DNA from: an uncultured Verrucomicrobiota bacterium
Lineage (GTDB): Bacteria; Verrucomicrobiota; Verrucomicrobiia; Limisphaerales; UBA9464
DNA length: 64,000 nucleotides
Direction: 5' to 3'
NCBI GenBank assembly: GCA_903922605.1
Contig: CAIXUG010000069.1
Location: 134,603-198,602 of the forward strand
Shown here: positions 27,248-36,532 of the stretch, piece after piece
How positions within the stretch are numbered: position 1 is the stretch's first letter
Layout: each line of letters begins with the position of its first letter
Notes under the pieces: generated by a model
The model's input: only the letters and a program-made list of their open reading frames with translations
Databases searched by the model: none
Told to the model about the DNA's origin: nothing
Translations under genes and position numbers: made by a program

Positions 27248-29947
27248 ATGAAGAGCTCCAAACCAATCCTGCTGCTGCTGACGGGTGGTCTGACCGTCCT
27301 CAACTTGTTGGCCGCCGACGCCCCCGATCGTCCGCTGCACGTGCTTTATTTCGGCCCTGCAAGCACGGGTGCCGGTGGATTCGCCGGGGGCGGAGGCCGC
27401 ACCAACTACGCCTACCTGCCCGGGCAGACGCTGGCGCCCGAGGCGATCTACTTTGATCAGCTCGCCGAGGCCACGTACCTCACCGACGCCTACCTGAAGC
27501 ATTTTGATGCGGTGGTGCAGGCCCGGCCGGACAGCGAAGTGGATGCGGCCCACCAGCAGATGCTGCGGAGCTATGCGGGCGCGGGCCACGGGCTCATCAA
27601 GTACACCGACGGCAAGCGCCCGACGGACGCCGTCCTGCGCGAAGCCGTGCTCGGCGCGGTGAGCCCGAAGGCCAAGGCGGATTGGGAGGCCTCGCTCGCC
27701 TCGCGTCCTCCGCTGAAGCGCCTGGATGGCGAGGTGCCCAACTACGAGCGCCGGCCCGAGCCGGTCAAATACCAGGCGCCGCTCGATCCCAAGGACAGCC
27801 TGCGTTACACGCAGGTTCCGGCGGATTTCGAGCTTCAGCTCTTCGCCACGGAACCGGACGTCGTGAAGCCCATTTTCGTGGCTTGGGATGAGCGCGGACG
27901 CGCCTGGGTGGTTGAGGCACGCGACTATCCCCACGGGCTCGTGGCGGAAGGCGAGCCGGGCCATGACGACATCAAGATCTGCGAGGACACGGACGGAGAT
28001 GGCCGGGCCGACAAGTTCACCGTGTTTGCCGACAAGCTGAACCTCGCCACCTCGCTCGTGTTTGTGAATGGCGGGATCATGGTGTCAGAAGCGCGCCACA
28101 TGCTCTTCCTCAAGGACACCGACGGCGACGACCGTGCCGATGTCCGACAGGCCATTCTCCCGGGCTGGGGCACGGGTGACACGCACGCGATGCAGAGCAA
28201 CCTCGGCCGCGGCTTCGACAACTGGCTCTATGGTGCGGTGGGCTACTCAAACTTCCGCGGCAACGTCGGCGGCAAGGACCTCCAGTTCGGCCAGGGCGTG
28301 TTCCGATTCAAGGCCGACGGATCGGCGCTGGAATTCCTGCACCAGTTCAACAACAACACCTGGGGCTTCGGCCAGAACGCCGCCGGCGACATCTTCGGCT
28401 CCACGGCCAACGGCAACCCCACGTTCTACGGATACCTCCCGGCCTACATCCTGAATCCCACGCAGCCCGGCGTGGGCCGCCGGGGTGGTGGTGGTGGTGG
28501 CGGCGGTGGCGGCGGCTTCCGCCCCGGCTACCGGCTCGGGGCCGACGGCGCTGTCGAGGCCAAAGCAACCGAGGCCAATGCCGCGCAGGTCCGCCGGCTG
28601 CCTTCCGCCAAGTCCATGGCACCCGGCATGCGCATGCACCCCAACACGCCGAATGTCCGCATGGTGGACAACTTCGGCGGCTACACCGCCGGGGCGGGAC
28701 ACGGGTTCATGGTCAGCGACGCCCTGCCCCCGCGCCTGCAGGGCAAGGCGCTGGTGACGGAGCCGACCGCCAAGCTCATCGGCATCATGGATATCCAGCC
28801 CGATGGCGGCGGCTACCAGGCCAGCGATGGCTTCAGTTTTCTCGCCAGCACCGATGAATGGATGTCGCCGATCTTCGCCGAGGTCGGTCCCGACGGCGCG
28901 GTCTGGGTGATCGATTTCTACAGCTTCATCATCCAGCACAATCCCACGCCCAGCCTCCAGTCGGCAGGCGTGCGAGCCACAACCGGTCCCGGTGGAGCCT
29001 ACCAGACCGAGCACAATTTGCGCGACCAATCCCACGGCCGCATCTACCGCGCGGTCTGGAAGGATGGCCCCCGAAGCCCGATCAAATCATTGGCGAAGGC
29101 CAAGCCGAGCGAACTCGTGGCGGCGCTCGACAGCGGCAACCAGTTCTGGAGCCTCAAGGCCCAGGGCCTGATCGTGGACAACCAGGCCACCGACGCCGCG
29201 CCAGCCCTGAGGAAGCGCGTTCGCTCCGGCACCGGAGGCACCGGCGCCATCCATGCCCTCTGGGCGCTCGCCGGCATTGGCGCGCTCGACCATGACACCC
29301 ACCAAGCGGCGCTCCTTGCCAAGGACCCCGCCCTGCGCCGCAACGCCATTCGCGCCCTGCCGGCCGACGAGGCCGGCCGCAAGCTGTTCTTCAGCAGCCC
29401 GGTCATCCAGGACCCGGATCTCATCACGCGCCAGGCCGCCTTCGTGAAGCTGCTGGAGTTTCCCACGATCCCCGAAATCCAGACGGTGGTCGCCCAGCTT
29501 TCACGAACGCCCGTCAACAGCAGCGATCCGTTCCTGAACGATTCCCTCACCCTGCTCGGTCGCATCCACAAGGTGTCCGGGGTCGGCGAGAACGAGGTGA
29601 AAGTTACGGCGGGCGATCCCCGGCGAGGTGAGGAGCTGTTCTTCAACAGCCCGACCGCGGCATGCGCGTCCTGCCACACGGTGAAGGGCAAAGGCGGCAG
29701 CGTCGGCCCCATCCTCGACGGGATCGCCGTGCGCGCCGACCGGGCTTACATCGTGGAGAGCCTGATGGACCCCAATGCGAAGCTCGCCAAAGGATTCGAG
29801 AATCTGACCATCTCGCCCATGCCGCCCCTCGGCACCTTGCTGAAGGAGCAGGACCTGGAGGACATCCTGTCGTTTCTGTCCACGCTGACCACCCCGCCCA
29901 AGGACGGGATCACCGTCCCGGCAAAGAAGCCTGACCAATTCGAATGA
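27248..29947 (+). CDS. PVC-type membrane-bound dehydrogenase with c-type haem domain
   Basis: 899 residues. Signal peptide (ILLLLTGGLTVLNLLAA), a ThuA-like N-terminal remnant (LHVLYFGPAS...TYLTDAYLKHFDAVV), then a beta-propeller of the PVC membrane-bound dehydrogenase type (FELQLFATEPDVVKPIFVAWDERGRAWVVE, CEDTDGDGRADKFTVFADKL). HEAT-like repeats and a C-terminal cytochrome c domain with ACASCHTVKG (C806, C809, H810) complete it. It is probably periplasmic and passes electrons from sugar-derived substrates to the respiratory chain; the substrate is unknown. A run of 11 glycines (about residue 415) is coded by GGT/GGC repeats. It starts 3 bp after the second CE1 gene. Confidence 0.88.
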   Translation: MKSSKPILLLLTGGLTVLNLLAADAPDRPLHVLYFGPASTGAGGFAGGGGRTNYAYLPGQTLAPEAIYFDQLAEATYLTDAYLKHFDAVVQARPDSEVDAAHQQMLRSYAGAGHGLIKYTDGKRPTDAVLREAVLGAVSPKAKADWEASLASRPPLKRLDGEVPNYERRPEPVKYQAPLDPKDSLRYTQVPADFELQLFATEPDVVKPIFVAWDERGRAWVVEARDYPHGLVAEGEPGHDDIKICEDTDGDGRADKFTVFADKLNLATSLVFVNGGIMVSEARHMLFLKDTDGDDRADVRQAILPGWGTGDTHAMQSNLGRGFDNWLYGAVGYSNFRGNVGGKDLQFGQGVFRFKADGSALEFLHQFNNNTWGFGQNAAGDIFGSTANGNPTFYGYLPAYILNPTQPGVGRRGGGGGGGGGGGFRPGYRLGADGAVEAKATEANAAQVRRLPSAKSMAPGMRMHPNTPNVRMVDNFGGYTAGAGHGFMVSDALPPRLQGKALVTEPTAKLIGIMDIQPDGGGYQASDGFSFLASTDEWMSPIFAEVGPDGAVWVIDFYSFIIQHNPTPSLQSAGVRATTGPGGAYQTEHNLRDQSHGRIYRAVWKDGPRSPIKSLAKAKPSELVAALDSGNQFWSLKAQGLIVDNQATDAAPALRKRVRSGTGGTGAIHALWALAGIGALDHDTHQAALLAKDPALRRNAIRALPADEAGRKLFFSSPVIQDPDLITRQAAFVKLLEFPTIPEIQTVVAQLSRTPVNSSDPFLNDSLTLLGRIHKVSGVGENEVKVTAGDPRRGEELFFNSPTAACASCHTVKGKGGSVGPILDGIAVRADRAYIVESLMDPNAKLAKGFENLTISPMPPLGTLLKEQDLEDILSFLSTLTTPPKDGITVPAKKPDQFE
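28483..28515 (+). repeat. GGT/GGC trinucleotide run coding polyglycine
   Basis: A run of GGT then GGC codons in the dehydrogenase gene codes 11 consecutive glycines. It is a microsatellite whose length may vary in steps of three bases without breaking the frame. Confidence 0.6.
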
Positions 29948-30564
29948 TCATGAAAAAGCTGTTCTGCCTCCTCGCGCTGATTGCCTTGGGGGAAAGTTCG
30001 ATGGCGAAGGCCGGCACGGGCGAAACCTCGACCCTTGACCCCGAGGGCTACATTCGCGACTGGGTGACGCTGGCCCCAATTGCTCTCCCCGACGGCGACA
30101 CCGCCTCCGATCTCCTCCTCCGGGAACAGATCCCGGCGGAAGCCAACCTCAAACCCCGGGACGGGGACAAGCTCACCGTCCGCAGCAAGGAACTGGTCTG
30201 GAAGAACGTCACTGCCGCGACCAATTTCTTCGATTTCAATGCCGTGCTGAAGTCCCAGAACGACCACGCGGCCGGCTTCATCGTCACCTACGTCGAGTGC
30301 GACCAGGATATCCCCGAAGTGACCATGGCGGTGGCGAGCAATGATGAGGGGCGGATCTACTTCAATGGCGTGGATATCTACGCGTTTACCGAGGCGCGTC
30401 CGCTCCTGCTGGACTCGGACAAGGGGCGGATCACCCTGAAAAAAGGCGTCAACGTGATCGTGTTCAAAATCCTCAACGAGCAGAACAGCTGGCAGGGGGC
30501 CATGCGCCTGCTGGACAAAGCCGGGACCCCGCTGAAGAACGTCAAAATCAGGCGTTCGCCCTGA
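29944..30564 (+). CDS. Small secreted beta-rich protein of unknown function
   Basis: 206 residues; signal peptide (MKKLFCLLALIALGESSMAKA). The rest looks like a beta-sandwich similar to PA14-like or planctomycete/verrucomicrobial domains: GYIRDWVTLAPIALPDG, FFDFNAVLKSQNDHAAGFIVTYVECDQDIPEVTMAVASNDEGRIYFNGVDIY, GVNVIVFKILNEQNSWQGAMRL. Such domains often bind sugars or act as structural partners of secreted enzymes. The start overlaps the stop of the dehydrogenase-cytochrome gene (ATGA), so the two are coupled. Confidence 0.75.
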   Translation: MIMKKLFCLLALIALGESSMAKAGTGETSTLDPEGYIRDWVTLAPIALPDGDTASDLLLREQIPAEANLKPRDGDKLTVRSKELVWKNVTAATNFFDFNAVLKSQNDHAAGFIVTYVECDQDIPEVTMAVASNDEGRIYFNGVDIYAFTEARPLLLDSDKGRITLKKGVNVIVFKILNEQNSWQGAMRLLDKAGTPLKNVKIRRSP

Positions 30565-30597
30565 GAGCCGGGAGACTCTTCAATCCACCGCCATCCC

Positions 30598-31863
30598 GTG
30601 AATCTTTCCGATCCATTCTCCCGGTTTCGCACCGGCCTGCTCGCCGCGCTGCTGTTTGCGTCCGGCGTAATCGCTTGGGCGGCTGACGCCCCCACGCTGA
30701 AGGGCGCCTACCGGGAAGACTTCCAGGTCGGGGTGGCTGTCAACCGGAGCATCGTAACGGGCACGCCGTCCCCCCGCCGGGTCGCCGCGCTGGTGGCCCA
30801 GGACACCGAGCTCGCGAAGGCGCAGTTCAATCAGATCTCCCCCGAGAACGATCTGAAGTGGCAGCTCATTCATCCGCGGGAAGGGCCCGATGGCTACGAC
30901 TTCGGCCCGGCGGATGCCTTCGTAAACTTCGGGCTGAGCAACAGGATGGAAGTGGTCGGCCACACCCTCGTGTGGCACAGCCAGACGCCGAACTGGGTGT
31001 TCGCCGGTACCAACCCACCGCCGGCGGTAATTGATGCCCCGGCGGTCGTCGCCGCCAGCACCAACGCGCCGGGCACCAACCGGCCCGGTCCCGGACGCTT
31101 CGGACCCGGCGGCTTTGGCCGGTACGACGGTCCGCGCGCTTCCCGCGAGGAGCTGCTGGCGCGGATGCGCGACCACATCCACACCGTCGTCGGCCGCTAC
31201 CGGGGCAAGGTGAAGTGCTGGGATGTCGTGAACGAGGCGCTCGCTGACGGTCCCGCCACGAACGTGCTGCGCAAATCGCTCTGGCTGGAGATCGTCGGGC
31301 CCGACTTCATCGCCAAGGCGTTTCAATACGCCCACGAGGCCGATCCCGACGCGATCCTCCGTTACAATGACTACGGGCTGGAGAACCCGGTCAAACGCCG
31401 CAAGCTCATCACGCTCATCAAAACCCTTCAGGAGCAGAAGGTGCCCATCCACGCCATCGGCTCGCAGGCCCACGTCAACGTCGGGACGACCTTTGAGACG
31501 ATGGACCAGACCCTGACCGAATTGGCGACACTCGGATTGGCCATCCACATCACGGAGCTCGACGTGAACGGCGCCCAGGGCGGCCAGCAGGGTTTCGGTG
31601 CCGATACCGCCAGCAACGCCGCCACCACCGGCGGCGGACTCGTCAGCGATGCCGACCGGAAGCTGGCCGACGCCTATGCGGGAATCTTCCGCGCCTTCCT
31701 GAAGCACCGCGACACGGTGAAGCTGGTCACCTTCTGGGGCGTGAATGACGCGGTGTCCTGGCGGGCGAATGGCAAACCGCTCCTGTTCAACGGCACCAAC
31801 CAGCCGAAGCCCGCGTTTGATGCCGTGATTGCTGAGGCGAAGAAGACGGCGGCCGGCAAATGA
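30598..31863 (+). CDS. Secreted endo-1,4-beta-xylanase, glycoside hydrolase family 10
   Basis: 421 residues from a GTG; signal peptide TGLLAALLFASGVIAWAA. The GH10 barrel is clear: FNQISPENDLKWQLIHPREG, GHTLVWHSQTPNW, acid/base E213 in WDVVNEAL, HAIGSQAHV, and the nucleophile E320 in ITELDVNG. The enzyme cleaves xylan backbones outside the cytoplasm. Between VWHSQTPNWVF and REELLARMRDHI there is an insertion of about 45 residues rich in P, G, N and A (including RPGPGRFGPGGFGRYDG) that is unusual for GH10 and resembles the linker of the second CE1 esterase. It fits the esterase, GH5 and CE6 neighbours. Confidence 0.95.
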   Translation: MNLSDPFSRFRTGLLAALLFASGVIAWAADAPTLKGAYREDFQVGVAVNRSIVTGTPSPRRVAALVAQDTELAKAQFNQISPENDLKWQLIHPREGPDGYDFGPADAFVNFGLSNRMEVVGHTLVWHSQTPNWVFAGTNPPPAVIDAPAVVAASTNAPGTNRPGPGRFGPGGFGRYDGPRASREELLARMRDHIHTVVGRYRGKVKCWDVVNEALADGPATNVLRKSLWLEIVGPDFIAKAFQYAHEADPDAILRYNDYGLENPVKRRKLITLIKTLQEQKVPIHAIGSQAHVNVGTTFETMDQTLTELATLGLAIHITELDVNGAQGGQQGFGADTASNAATTGGGLVSDADRKLADAYAGIFRAFLKHRDTVKLVTFWGVNDAVSWRANGKPLLFNGTNQPKPAFDAVIAEAKKTAAGK

Positions 31864-32046
31864 ACCGCCCTGCAATTTGTCGTCGCAGCGCTGGGGCGCG
31901 ACCGACTGCCTGTAATTTCTCGCCGACCGGAATACTTGGCCGCCAACCTGCTATGTAGCGGCCGACTTCCACTCGAAGTCATCTCGAATTGCGGTCATGG
32001 AGTTGGTTTTCGCCTTGGGCGAGCAGAGAAGTTTCACCGTTGAAGC

Positions 32047-34800
32047 ATGGATTTTATAATTCGGACCTTGGTTTTACCATTTGTCGCCGTCGTCCTGGCG
32101 GGAAGTTTATACGCGCAGACTCTTACGGACATCCGCTCCGCGCCGGATCCGGGGACAGATGGCATTTCCCAACTGTCCACCAGCGGCAACCAGACCTCTC
32201 CCGACGGGCCGTTCCCAATTCCGACCTATGGGTGGAATCTGGGAAATACCTTGGAAGCCACCTGGGGAGTGCCGGGGTTTTCTGCGGCCGTATTCCATGC
32301 CGCCGCCCATGCGGGGTTCAACGCCGTCCGCATTCCCTGCGCGTGGGATTTCAACGCCACCACCAACATCAACGGCGGCGTGACCAACTACCGGATCAAT
32401 CCCGCTTTCATGGCGAAGGTCAGGCAGGCCGTTGACTGGGCTGTCGGCGCGGGGATGCATGTCGTCATCAACGATCACTGGGACGATGGCTGGCTGGAGA
32501 ACCACATCGGTTCGACGGTTGATCCCACGATCAATGCGAAGATGAATTCCTATTGGAGACAGATCGCCACCGCCTTCGCCGGTTACGACAATCATCTGCT
32601 CTTTGCCGCGGCGAACGAGCCCGGCCTGCACAACCCGGATGAGATGAAAACGCTGATGTATTACTACCAGACTTTCGTCACCGCGGTGCGCGGCGTGGGC
32701 GGCAACAACACCCAACGCTGGCTGGTGCTGCAAAGCGTGTCGGACCCGTCGTGGTTGAATGCCCTGCCGACGGACCCGACGCCAAACCGTCTGATGGTGG
32801 AGTACCATTGCTACTCGCCGGCCCAGTTCGCGATTTTGTCGGACGATGCCTCGTGGGGCATTGCGCAATACTTTTGGGGACAGGCCTACCATTATGCCGC
32901 CGATCCGACCCGTAACTGTGTCGCGCCTGAAGAGGGCGGCATCGATGCGGGCTTCCAGCAACTGACGGACCGATACGTCAGCAAGGGCATCCCGGTGATG
33001 ATCGGTGAATTCGGAGCGGCCTCGAAGCCGTCTCTTGCGGCCACCAATGCAACGGAGTCCGCCTTGAGCCGCGCTTCCCAGCATTATTGGCACAAGTATG
33101 TCGCCGAGTCCGCCCGCGGTCATGGACTCAGCCCGTTTTTCTGGAGCACTCCCGGCACCCCATTTGACTGGACCTCGGGCGCAGTCAATGACGCGCAGCT
33201 TGTCACCGCCTTGACGGACGGGACTGCGCCTCCGCCACCGAACGGCGCCCCCCACGCCGCGTCCGGCCTCACCGCCACGGTCAGCAACAACACCGATGTG
33301 AGTCTGACCTGGACTGCCGGCAGTGGAGCCGCCAGCTACAGTCTCTACCGGGCGGCGGAATCCGGGGGCGGGAGTTCCATTGCCCCATTCGTCACCGGCG
33401 TCACCGGCACAAACTACACGGACACCAATCTCAACAGCGGCACCACCTATTATTATCAGGTGGTTGCCGTCAATGGCTCCGGCCCGGCCGGCCTTTCACC
33501 CGAAGCTCACGCCACGACCGCCGGAGCTGATCTGGATCCCGCGCTGTTCAACTTTGAAGCCGACCCGCAGGGTTGGGCGGGCGACAACACCAGCCTAATT
33601 TCCGGAGCGGCCACTTCAACCGCCCAGCACTTTGCGGGCAGGCAGTCGCTGGCCGTGAACCTCAGCAGCAGGAACGCGGCCTCCGCGTCACTGAAGGTCG
33701 GCAACGTAAGCGCTCTTCCGGGCCAGAAGATCACCTTCCATGTCTGGATTCCGGGCGGCCACAAAATCTCGAACCTCCAGCCCTACATGCAGGACAACAA
33801 CTGGGGATGGACCGCCAGCTGGTATGGAAGTTTCACGCCCAACGCCTGGAACACGCTGTCCCTGACCGTGCCGGCGAACGCCGTGTCGCCCTTCCACGCT
33901 CTCGGCATCCAGTTCAACACCAGTGCCGGCTGGACGAACACCTGTTATATTGATTCCGTTTCCTGGAATGCTCCCGCGCCGGACTTCAGCGTGTCCCGAA
34001 GCCAAACCAGCCTGACCGTGCAGGGCGGGGCGAGCGGCACGAACACGGTCACGATCACGGCATTAAACGGCTTGAATGGCTGTTACACGTTCAGCGCAAC
34101 CAACCTTCCCAGCGGAGTGAACGCCACGTTTGCCACCAATCCCATCTCCGGCGGCTCGACCAGGCTGATCCTCACCGCCTCCGACACCGTGACCTCCGGC
34201 ACTTCGGATGTGACCATCGTCGCCACCTGCGGATTGTTGAGCCACACGACCGCCATGGCACTCACGCTGAATTCCATCCTGCCGCCCAACACGCCGCCGG
34301 TGCTCGCCGCCATCGGCGATCGCATGGTGAATGCCGGTCAGACCGTCGCCTTCACCGCCAGCGCCACGGACAGCGACCAGCCGCCGCAGAAGCTGACCTT
34401 TGAGTTGTTGTCCGGTCCGGCGAACGCCACGCTCGACACCAACGGCGGCGCGTTTTCGTTCCGTCCGCTCGTCACGCAGGCGGACTCGACCAACCATTTC
34501 ACGCTGAAAGTTTCCGACAACGGCTCGCCGTCATTGAGTGCCACGCAAAGTTTTTCCGTGGTGGTAAATCCGCTGTCCGTTCCGGGCCTCGGCAGCATTT
34601 CATCGGCCGGCGGACAGATCAGCTTCAACGTCAGCGGCCAAAGCGGACCGGATTACGCGATTGAGACTTCGACCGACCTCACGCAGTGGACCAGCGTGTT
34701 CCTCACCAATTCGCCCGCGCTGCCGTTCAGCTGGACGGACGCCACGACGAATCCGCCAGTCCGCTTCTATCGCATCAAACTCGGCCCACCGCTGCCCTGA
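32047..34800 (+). CDS. Secreted multidomain GH5 endoglucanase/xylanase-like enzyme
   Basis: 917 residues; signal peptide (LVLPFVAVVLAGSLYAQ). The GH5 catalytic domain (about 60-385) shows GWNLGNTLEATWG, NAVRIPCAWDF, INDHWDDGW, the acid/base E191 in AANEPG and the nucleophile E321 in IGEFGA. A fibronectin type III domain (about 398-490) is followed by a carbohydrate-binding-like jelly roll (about 498-645, FNFEADPQGWAGDN) and Ig/cadherin-like domains (about 650-835). A C-terminal verrucomicrobial domain (ISFNVSGQSGPDYAIETSTDLTQW) completes it. It probably hydrolyses beta-1,4-glucan or mixed hemicellulose. Followed after 53 bp by a CE6-like esterase gene. Confidence 0.93.
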   Translation: MDFIIRTLVLPFVAVVLAGSLYAQTLTDIRSAPDPGTDGISQLSTSGNQTSPDGPFPIPTYGWNLGNTLEATWGVPGFSAAVFHAAAHAGFNAVRIPCAWDFNATTNINGGVTNYRINPAFMAKVRQAVDWAVGAGMHVVINDHWDDGWLENHIGSTVDPTINAKMNSYWRQIATAFAGYDNHLLFAAANEPGLHNPDEMKTLMYYYQTFVTAVRGVGGNNTQRWLVLQSVSDPSWLNALPTDPTPNRLMVEYHCYSPAQFAILSDDASWGIAQYFWGQAYHYAADPTRNCVAPEEGGIDAGFQQLTDRYVSKGIPVMIGEFGAASKPSLAATNATESALSRASQHYWHKYVAESARGHGLSPFFWSTPGTPFDWTSGAVNDAQLVTALTDGTAPPPPNGAPHAASGLTATVSNNTDVSLTWTAGSGAASYSLYRAAESGGGSSIAPFVTGVTGTNYTDTNLNSGTTYYYQVVAVNGSGPAGLSPEAHATTAGADLDPALFNFEADPQGWAGDNTSLISGAATSTAQHFAGRQSLAVNLSSRNAASASLKVGNVSALPGQKITFHVWIPGGHKISNLQPYMQDNNWGWTASWYGSFTPNAWNTLSLTVPANAVSPFHALGIQFNTSAGWTNTCYIDSVSWNAPAPDFSVSRSQTSLTVQGGASGTNTVTITALNGLNGCYTFSATNLPSGVNATFATNPISGGSTRLILTASDTVTSGTSDVTIVATCGLLSHTTAMALTLNSILPPNTPPVLAAIGDRMVNAGQTVAFTASATDSDQPPQKLTFELLSGPANATLDTNGGAFSFRPLVTQADSTNHFTLKVSDNGSPSLSATQSFSVVVNPLSVPGLGSISSAGGQISFNVSGQSGPDYAIETSTDLTQWTSVFLTNSPALPFSWTDATTNPPVRFYRIKLGPPLP

Positions 34801-34853
34801 AAATTGAGCTGGAACGATTTCGGGCCAGAGCCCATCAGTCTCCAAACCATGTC

Positions 34854-35720
34854 ATGATGAAACTGCCGCTACGACTGCTTATCCTCGCCGGCGCGCTCCT
34901 GTTCCATGTGACGGTCTTTTCCCAAGACACGAATTTCCACATCTACCTCTGCTTCGGCCAGTCGAACATGGAGGGATTCCCCGGCATCGAAGAACAGGAC
35001 AAAGGACCGGTGGACGAACGCTTCCAGGTGCTCGCGGCCGTGGATTTTCCCAAGCTGGAACGTACCCGGGGCCACTGGTATCCGGCTATCCCACCCCTGT
35101 GCCGTCCGTCCGCCGGACTGGGGCCGGCGGACTATTTCGGCCGCACACTGGTATCCAACCTCCCGCCACAGATCAAAGTCGGCATCGTCCACGTCGCCAT
35201 CGGTGGCTGCAAGATCGAGCTCTTCGGGAAGGACACGTTTCAGGCGTATTCCGCGACCGCGCCGAAATGGATGACCAACACCATCGCGACCTACGGCGGC
35301 AACCCTTACCTGCACCTGGTCGAAATGGCGAAACTGGCCCAAAAGGACGGCGTGATCAGAGGCGTCCTGCTGCACCAGGGCGAATCCAACACGAATGACC
35401 GGGAATGGCCCCGCAAGGTCAGGGACATTTACGAAAACTTGCTCCGGGACCTGAACCTGAAGGCCGATGAGGTGCCCCTGCTCGCCGGTGAACTCGTCGG
35501 TGCAGATCAACATGGCGCCTGCGCGAGCATGAACCAGATCATCCGGGAGCTTCCCAAGGAGATTCCCACGGCCCACGTCATTTCCTCGGAAGGCTGCGAA
35601 GCCCGCGGGGATCATCTGCATTTCACGCCAGCCGGCTACCGGGAACTTGGGAGCCGCTACGCGCAGGTCATGCTGTCTCTTCTGGGGCGTCCGGTCCCCG
35701 AGACCAAGCAGCCCAAGTAG
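34854..35720 (+). CDS. Secreted CE6-like acetylxylan esterase (SGNH; sialate O-acetylesterase-like)
   Basis: 288 residues from the ATG at 34854; signal peptide LLILAGALLFHVTVFS. IYLCFGQSNMEG carries the nucleophile S37 of the QSNM block typical of CE6. KVGIVHVAIGGCKIELF, GVLLHQGESNTND and the catalytic pair in GDHLHFTPAGYRELG (D253, H256) complete the SGNH set. CE6 enzymes remove acetyl groups from xylan. It is the last gene of the plus-strand polysaccharide locus; the next 630 bp hold no gene. Confidence 0.9.
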   Translation: MMKLPLRLLILAGALLFHVTVFSQDTNFHIYLCFGQSNMEGFPGIEEQDKGPVDERFQVLAAVDFPKLERTRGHWYPAIPPLCRPSAGLGPADYFGRTLVSNLPPQIKVGIVHVAIGGCKIELFGKDTFQAYSATAPKWMTNTIATYGGNPYLHLVEMAKLAQKDGVIRGVLLHQGESNTNDREWPRKVRDIYENLLRDLNLKADEVPLLAGELVGADQHGACASMNQIIRELPKEIPTAHVISSEGCEARGDHLHFTPAGYRELGSRYAQVMLSLLGRPVPETKQPK

Positions 35721-36306
35721 TTTCCGCGGAACTCGGTCATGCGCCGTGTTTGTCCTGCGCTGGCATGCCTTCACCATCAGAAGCTGGAAGACCGTATAAA
35801 TACAGGGCAATGCCCCGCACTACGCCCTCCAGTTCAGCCGGATTCTGTACGTCAAACGGTGGAAGGCCGGAAGCGCTTGACCGCCGCGGCGGTGCGCAGT
35901 TGCGCCACTTCCTCAGCCAGCGGGTTTGATTTGATTGGAGCCAGGCACGTGAGGTTTGCCAGGCGGGCGGAAGAAGCCGGACGGATGGCCCGCTAATTCA
36001 TCCCCGAAAGCAGAGAGCCGGCCTGGCATTGCCTGCAAGCTTGTCACAGCCCCAATGCCGACCCGTCCAATGCGTGGGGAGTAAACGGTCCGTCGGATAC
36101 GATCACCAAAAGGGGATGGACCTGGAACCGCCCGAGTAAGGAAGCGCTGCCCAAAGAGAAGAGATGGGGCGTTCCTGTGAGGCCGATTGGCCACGCCGAC
36201 GAGGACCGGTTGGGGCGGAGAAATCAAAACCAAAGGCCGATCATTCGGCGACATCCTCGATTCAATTCTGAATGTCACTCTGAATTTGAAACAACCGTCG
36301 GCGATA
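35721..36306. other. Gene-free region between the xylan locus and tRNA-Ser
   Basis: About 590 bp without a convincing coding frame on either strand; the short frames present have no recognisable motifs and biased composition. No recognisable RNA gene is seen before the tRNA terminator. It may hold degenerated sequence. Confidence 0.5.
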
Positions 36307-36337
36307 AAGACAAAACAACCTGCTGGTTCTCAGCAGG
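36307..36337 (-). terminator. Rho-independent terminator of tRNA-Ser
   Basis: Read on the minus strand, CCTGCTG and CAGCAGG form a perfect 7-bp stem with a 5-base loop, followed by a T-rich tract (TTGTTTTGTCTTT). It begins 11 bp after the encoded CCA of the tRNA gene. Confidence 0.85.
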
Positions 36338-36347
36338 TCGGAAAGTT

Positions 36348-36440
36348 TGGCGGAGAGGGGGGGATTCGAACCCCCGTTACGGCTTTTGACCGTAAACCGG
36401 TTTAGCAAACCAGCGCCTTCAGCCACTCGGCCACCTCTCC
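36348..36440 (-). tRNA. tRNA-Ser (anticodon GCU), CCA encoded
   Basis: The minus strand reads GGAGAGGTGGCCGAGTGGC at the 5' end, pairs with CCTCTCCG at the 3' end, and ends in an encoded CCA (36348-36350). The D-arm (GGCCGAGTGGCTGAAGGC), the anticodon loop TTTGCTAAA with GCT, a long variable arm (TTTACGGTCAAAAGCCGTAAC) and the T-arm GGGGGTTCGAATCCCCC are all as expected of a class II tRNA-Ser. It is divergent from metG, whose start is 93 bp away, and is followed by its own terminator. Confidence 0.97.
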
Positions 36441-36501
36441 GCGCCGGCGGAAGAAAACATGGCTGCAAGGCATCGGTCAAGGTTTCGGCGTGGTTGGACT
36501 T

Positions 36502-36515
36502 CTTTCCAGTTTTCC
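36502..36515 (+). repeat. Leader motif before metG similar to the dispersed leader repeat
   Basis: CTTTCCAGTTTTCC differs by one base from CTTTCCTGTTTTCC found on the sense strand upstream of dprA and of the hydrolase at 41512-42420. It ends 17 bp before the metG ATG. With 14 bases it may be chance. Confidence 0.3.
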
Positions 36516-36532
36516 GGCAGGCTCCCCGGTCC

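Noticed and set aside
36120-36190. Possible SRP/4.5S-like RNA (GGAAGCGCTGCCC stretch)
   Set aside because: Only a short superficial likeness; the conserved symmetric and asymmetric loops are not present.
35913-36278. 121-residue frame in the gap before tRNA-Ser
   Set aside because: No start signal, no recognisable motif and biased composition; probably chance.
36348-36440. tRNA-Ser as attachment site of a genomic island
   Set aside because: No direct repeat of the tRNA 3' end and no integrase nearby; the mobile element of this window uses dprA instead.
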